Of a DNA stretch of 7,483 bases, positions 6,543 to 7,483 are shown in pieces. How positions within the stretch are numbered: the first letter of the stretch is position 1; each line of letters begins with the position of its first letter. The stretch is from contig JBBRHH010000294.1 of NCBI GenBank assembly GCA_038222915.1, positions 1 through 7,483 of the forward strand. The letters run 5' to 3'. Source of the stretch: JBBRHH01 sp038222915. GTDB taxonomy: Bacteria > Planctomycetota > Phycisphaerae > Tepidisphaerales > Tepidisphaeraceae. The notes under the pieces were generated by a model. That model was not told the origin of the DNA. It ran no database searches and saw nothing but the letters and a program-made list of their open reading frames with translations. The position numbers and the translations under genes were made by a program.

Positions 6543-7483
6543 CGACGGTTGCGTGGCAGCCCGCCGCTGCCACCGCCACTGTTCGTCAAAAAATCCGGCG
6601 TCCTCAATCTTCCCGGGCGACTTTCCGTCGGGCTGCACCGTCACGTCAAGAATCGCCCAATCCGGCAATCGCGGATTCTGCAGCGAATTGCTCCGGTCAT
6701 CCTCCTCGCGAAACGTCGGCCCGCTGTTCAGCACGATGTACTTTGCCGGGTTCAGCGGATTGGGATAAATCAGCACCGGCACATGCGTGGCAGACGCGAA
6801 TTTCTCATCGCCAATCGCCAGTGAATCGCCCAACCGCTTGGCCGGCAGTTTCGTCGCGGCCTTTGCAATCAATAGATTCGATGATTCATCGCCCCAGACG
6901 ACCAGGTGATATTTCTCGATATCCTCCGCCGTCACCTCCGAATCCTTCTTCACCCGCAAGTCCCCCCGAAACACTTCCTGCCACCGCTCCTGAAAGTGCT
7001 TCAACTCAAAATCCACCCAGGTCTGAATGGCCGGACTGACCGACTTCCCCGTCGGCGTCACCACCAGAAACGGTTCCAGAAACACATCATCGATCGGTCC
7101 CTGTTGCCCTAGCCGCTTCTGCAACCCGGCCGGCGCTGCCGTCAACCGCGCCCAGCCATCCGCCGACTTCGCGAACCCCGCCTTCTTCGTCTTCATCTCA
7201 CTTCGTGAAACCGTAAACGCCTTGGAATCGATCTTCACTTCGATTGGAGCGTCGCGATCTTCGACGGCGTTGAACGGATCATCGAGCAGAAATGAGCTGA
7301 CGTTTTTCGTCGTCACCAACACGTGCGTCCGATCCATCACCTCCGCGTCCAACCGCGAATCCATCCAGTGATGTTCCAGCCCCGTCATCGTCACCCACTT
7401 CATCTGGCTGTAGCGAAGTGTGCGCGTTTGCAACGATACTTTCGCTGCCCACGGTGTCCTCCCCACTTTCACCGCTTCATCCA
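6531..7483 (-). CDS. C-terminal part of a prolyl-oligopeptidase-like (S9/alpha-beta hydrolase-type) protein, 5' end beyond window
   Basis: The frame is open to the window edge (about 317 codons visible) and ends with TAG at 6533-6531. The GTG at 7472 is probably internal, since the residues before it (DEA) stay in frame. The segment begins with a beta-rich stretch containing YSQMKWVTMTGLEHHWMDS and VLVTTKNVSSFLLD. It continues with GLQKRLGQQGPIDDVFLEP, HLVVWGDESSNLLIAK, VPVLIYPNPLNPAKYIVLN and, near the C terminus, LPDWAILDV and AGFFDEQWRW. From memory these resemble the C-terminal region of PVC and acidobacterial secreted proteins annotated as prolyl oligopeptidase family or alpha/beta hydrolase. 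The nucleophile and the rest of any catalytic core are not visible here, so the enzymatic class is tentative. The gene converges on the DUF1080 gene with a 3-bp gap. Codon use matches the neighbours. Confidence 0.72.
   Translation of the reverse strand, partial: DEAVKVGRTPWAAKVSLQTRTLRYSQMKWVTMTGLEHHWMDSRLDAEVMDRTHVLVTTKNVSSFLLDDPFNAVEDRDAPIEVKIDSKAFTVSRSEMKTKKAGFAKSADGWARLTAAPAGLQKRLGQQGPIDDVFLEPFLVVTPTGKSVSPAIQTWVDFELKHFQERWQEVFRGDLRVKKDSEVTAEDIEKYHLVVWGDESSNLLIAKAATKLPAKRLGDSLAIGDEKFASATHVPVLIYPNPLNPAKYIVLNSGPTFREEDDRSNSLQNPRLPDWAILDVTVQPDGKSPGKIEDAGFFDEQWRWQRRAATQPSDAK

Noticed and set aside
1..7483. Signs of a mobile island, CRISPR array or defence system.
   Set aside because: There is no transposase, integrase, tRNA, attachment-site repeat, spaced repeat array or abrupt change in composition. 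The genes have intact frames and similar codon use throughout.

Overview
The window looks like chromosomal DNA from a bacterium of the Planctomycetota-Verrucomicrobiota (PVC) group. The evidence is gene content: a planctomycete cytochrome-type PSCyt1-PSCyt2-PSD1 protein, a DUF1501 protein and a DUF1080 protein side by side. This combination is greatly expanded in those phyla and uncommon elsewhere. GC content is moderately high (about 60% by eye) and codons favour C at third positions. No genus can be named from the sequence alone.

Layout, left to right. Positions 1-698 (+) hold the C-terminal three quarters or so of succinyl-CoA ligase alpha subunit (sucD), a housekeeping TCA-cycle gene whose start lies outside the window. 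A 78-bp convergent gap (699-776) with a small GC-rich palindrome follows. Positions 5542-777 on the minus strand carry a two-gene operon: first a 1107-residue secreted cytochrome/PSD1 protein (5542-2219), then, after 23 bp, a 472-residue DUF1501 protein with a twin-arginine signal (2195-777). A 190-bp divergent intergenic region (5543-5732) contains the start signals for that operon and for the next gene. Positions 5733-6527 (+) encode a secreted DUF1080 (3-keto-disaccharide hydrolase-like) protein. It converges, with only 3 bp between stop codons, on a minus-strand gene (7483-6531) whose 3' part encodes the C-terminal region of a prolyl-oligopeptidase-like or alpha/beta-hydrolase-like protein. 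The two stop codons lie in opposite arms of one perfect 12-bp inverted repeat.

The accessory proteins all appear to be exported or envelope-associated: Sec signals on the cytochrome/PSD1 and DUF1080 proteins and a Tat signal on the DUF1501 protein. A role in breakdown of sulfated or otherwise complex polysaccharide at the cell surface is the usual hypothesis for such sets. Here it is inference only. One specific version is that the haem protein accepts electrons from a sugar 3-dehydrogenase encoded elsewhere, while the DUF1080 protein hydrolyses the resulting 3-keto-glycoside. I saw no RNA genes, CRISPR array, insertion sequence or obvious pseudogene. The gene set is known family by family. 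The less ordinary points are the beta-sandwich module inside the PSD1 protein and the mirror-image gene ends at 6516-6542.
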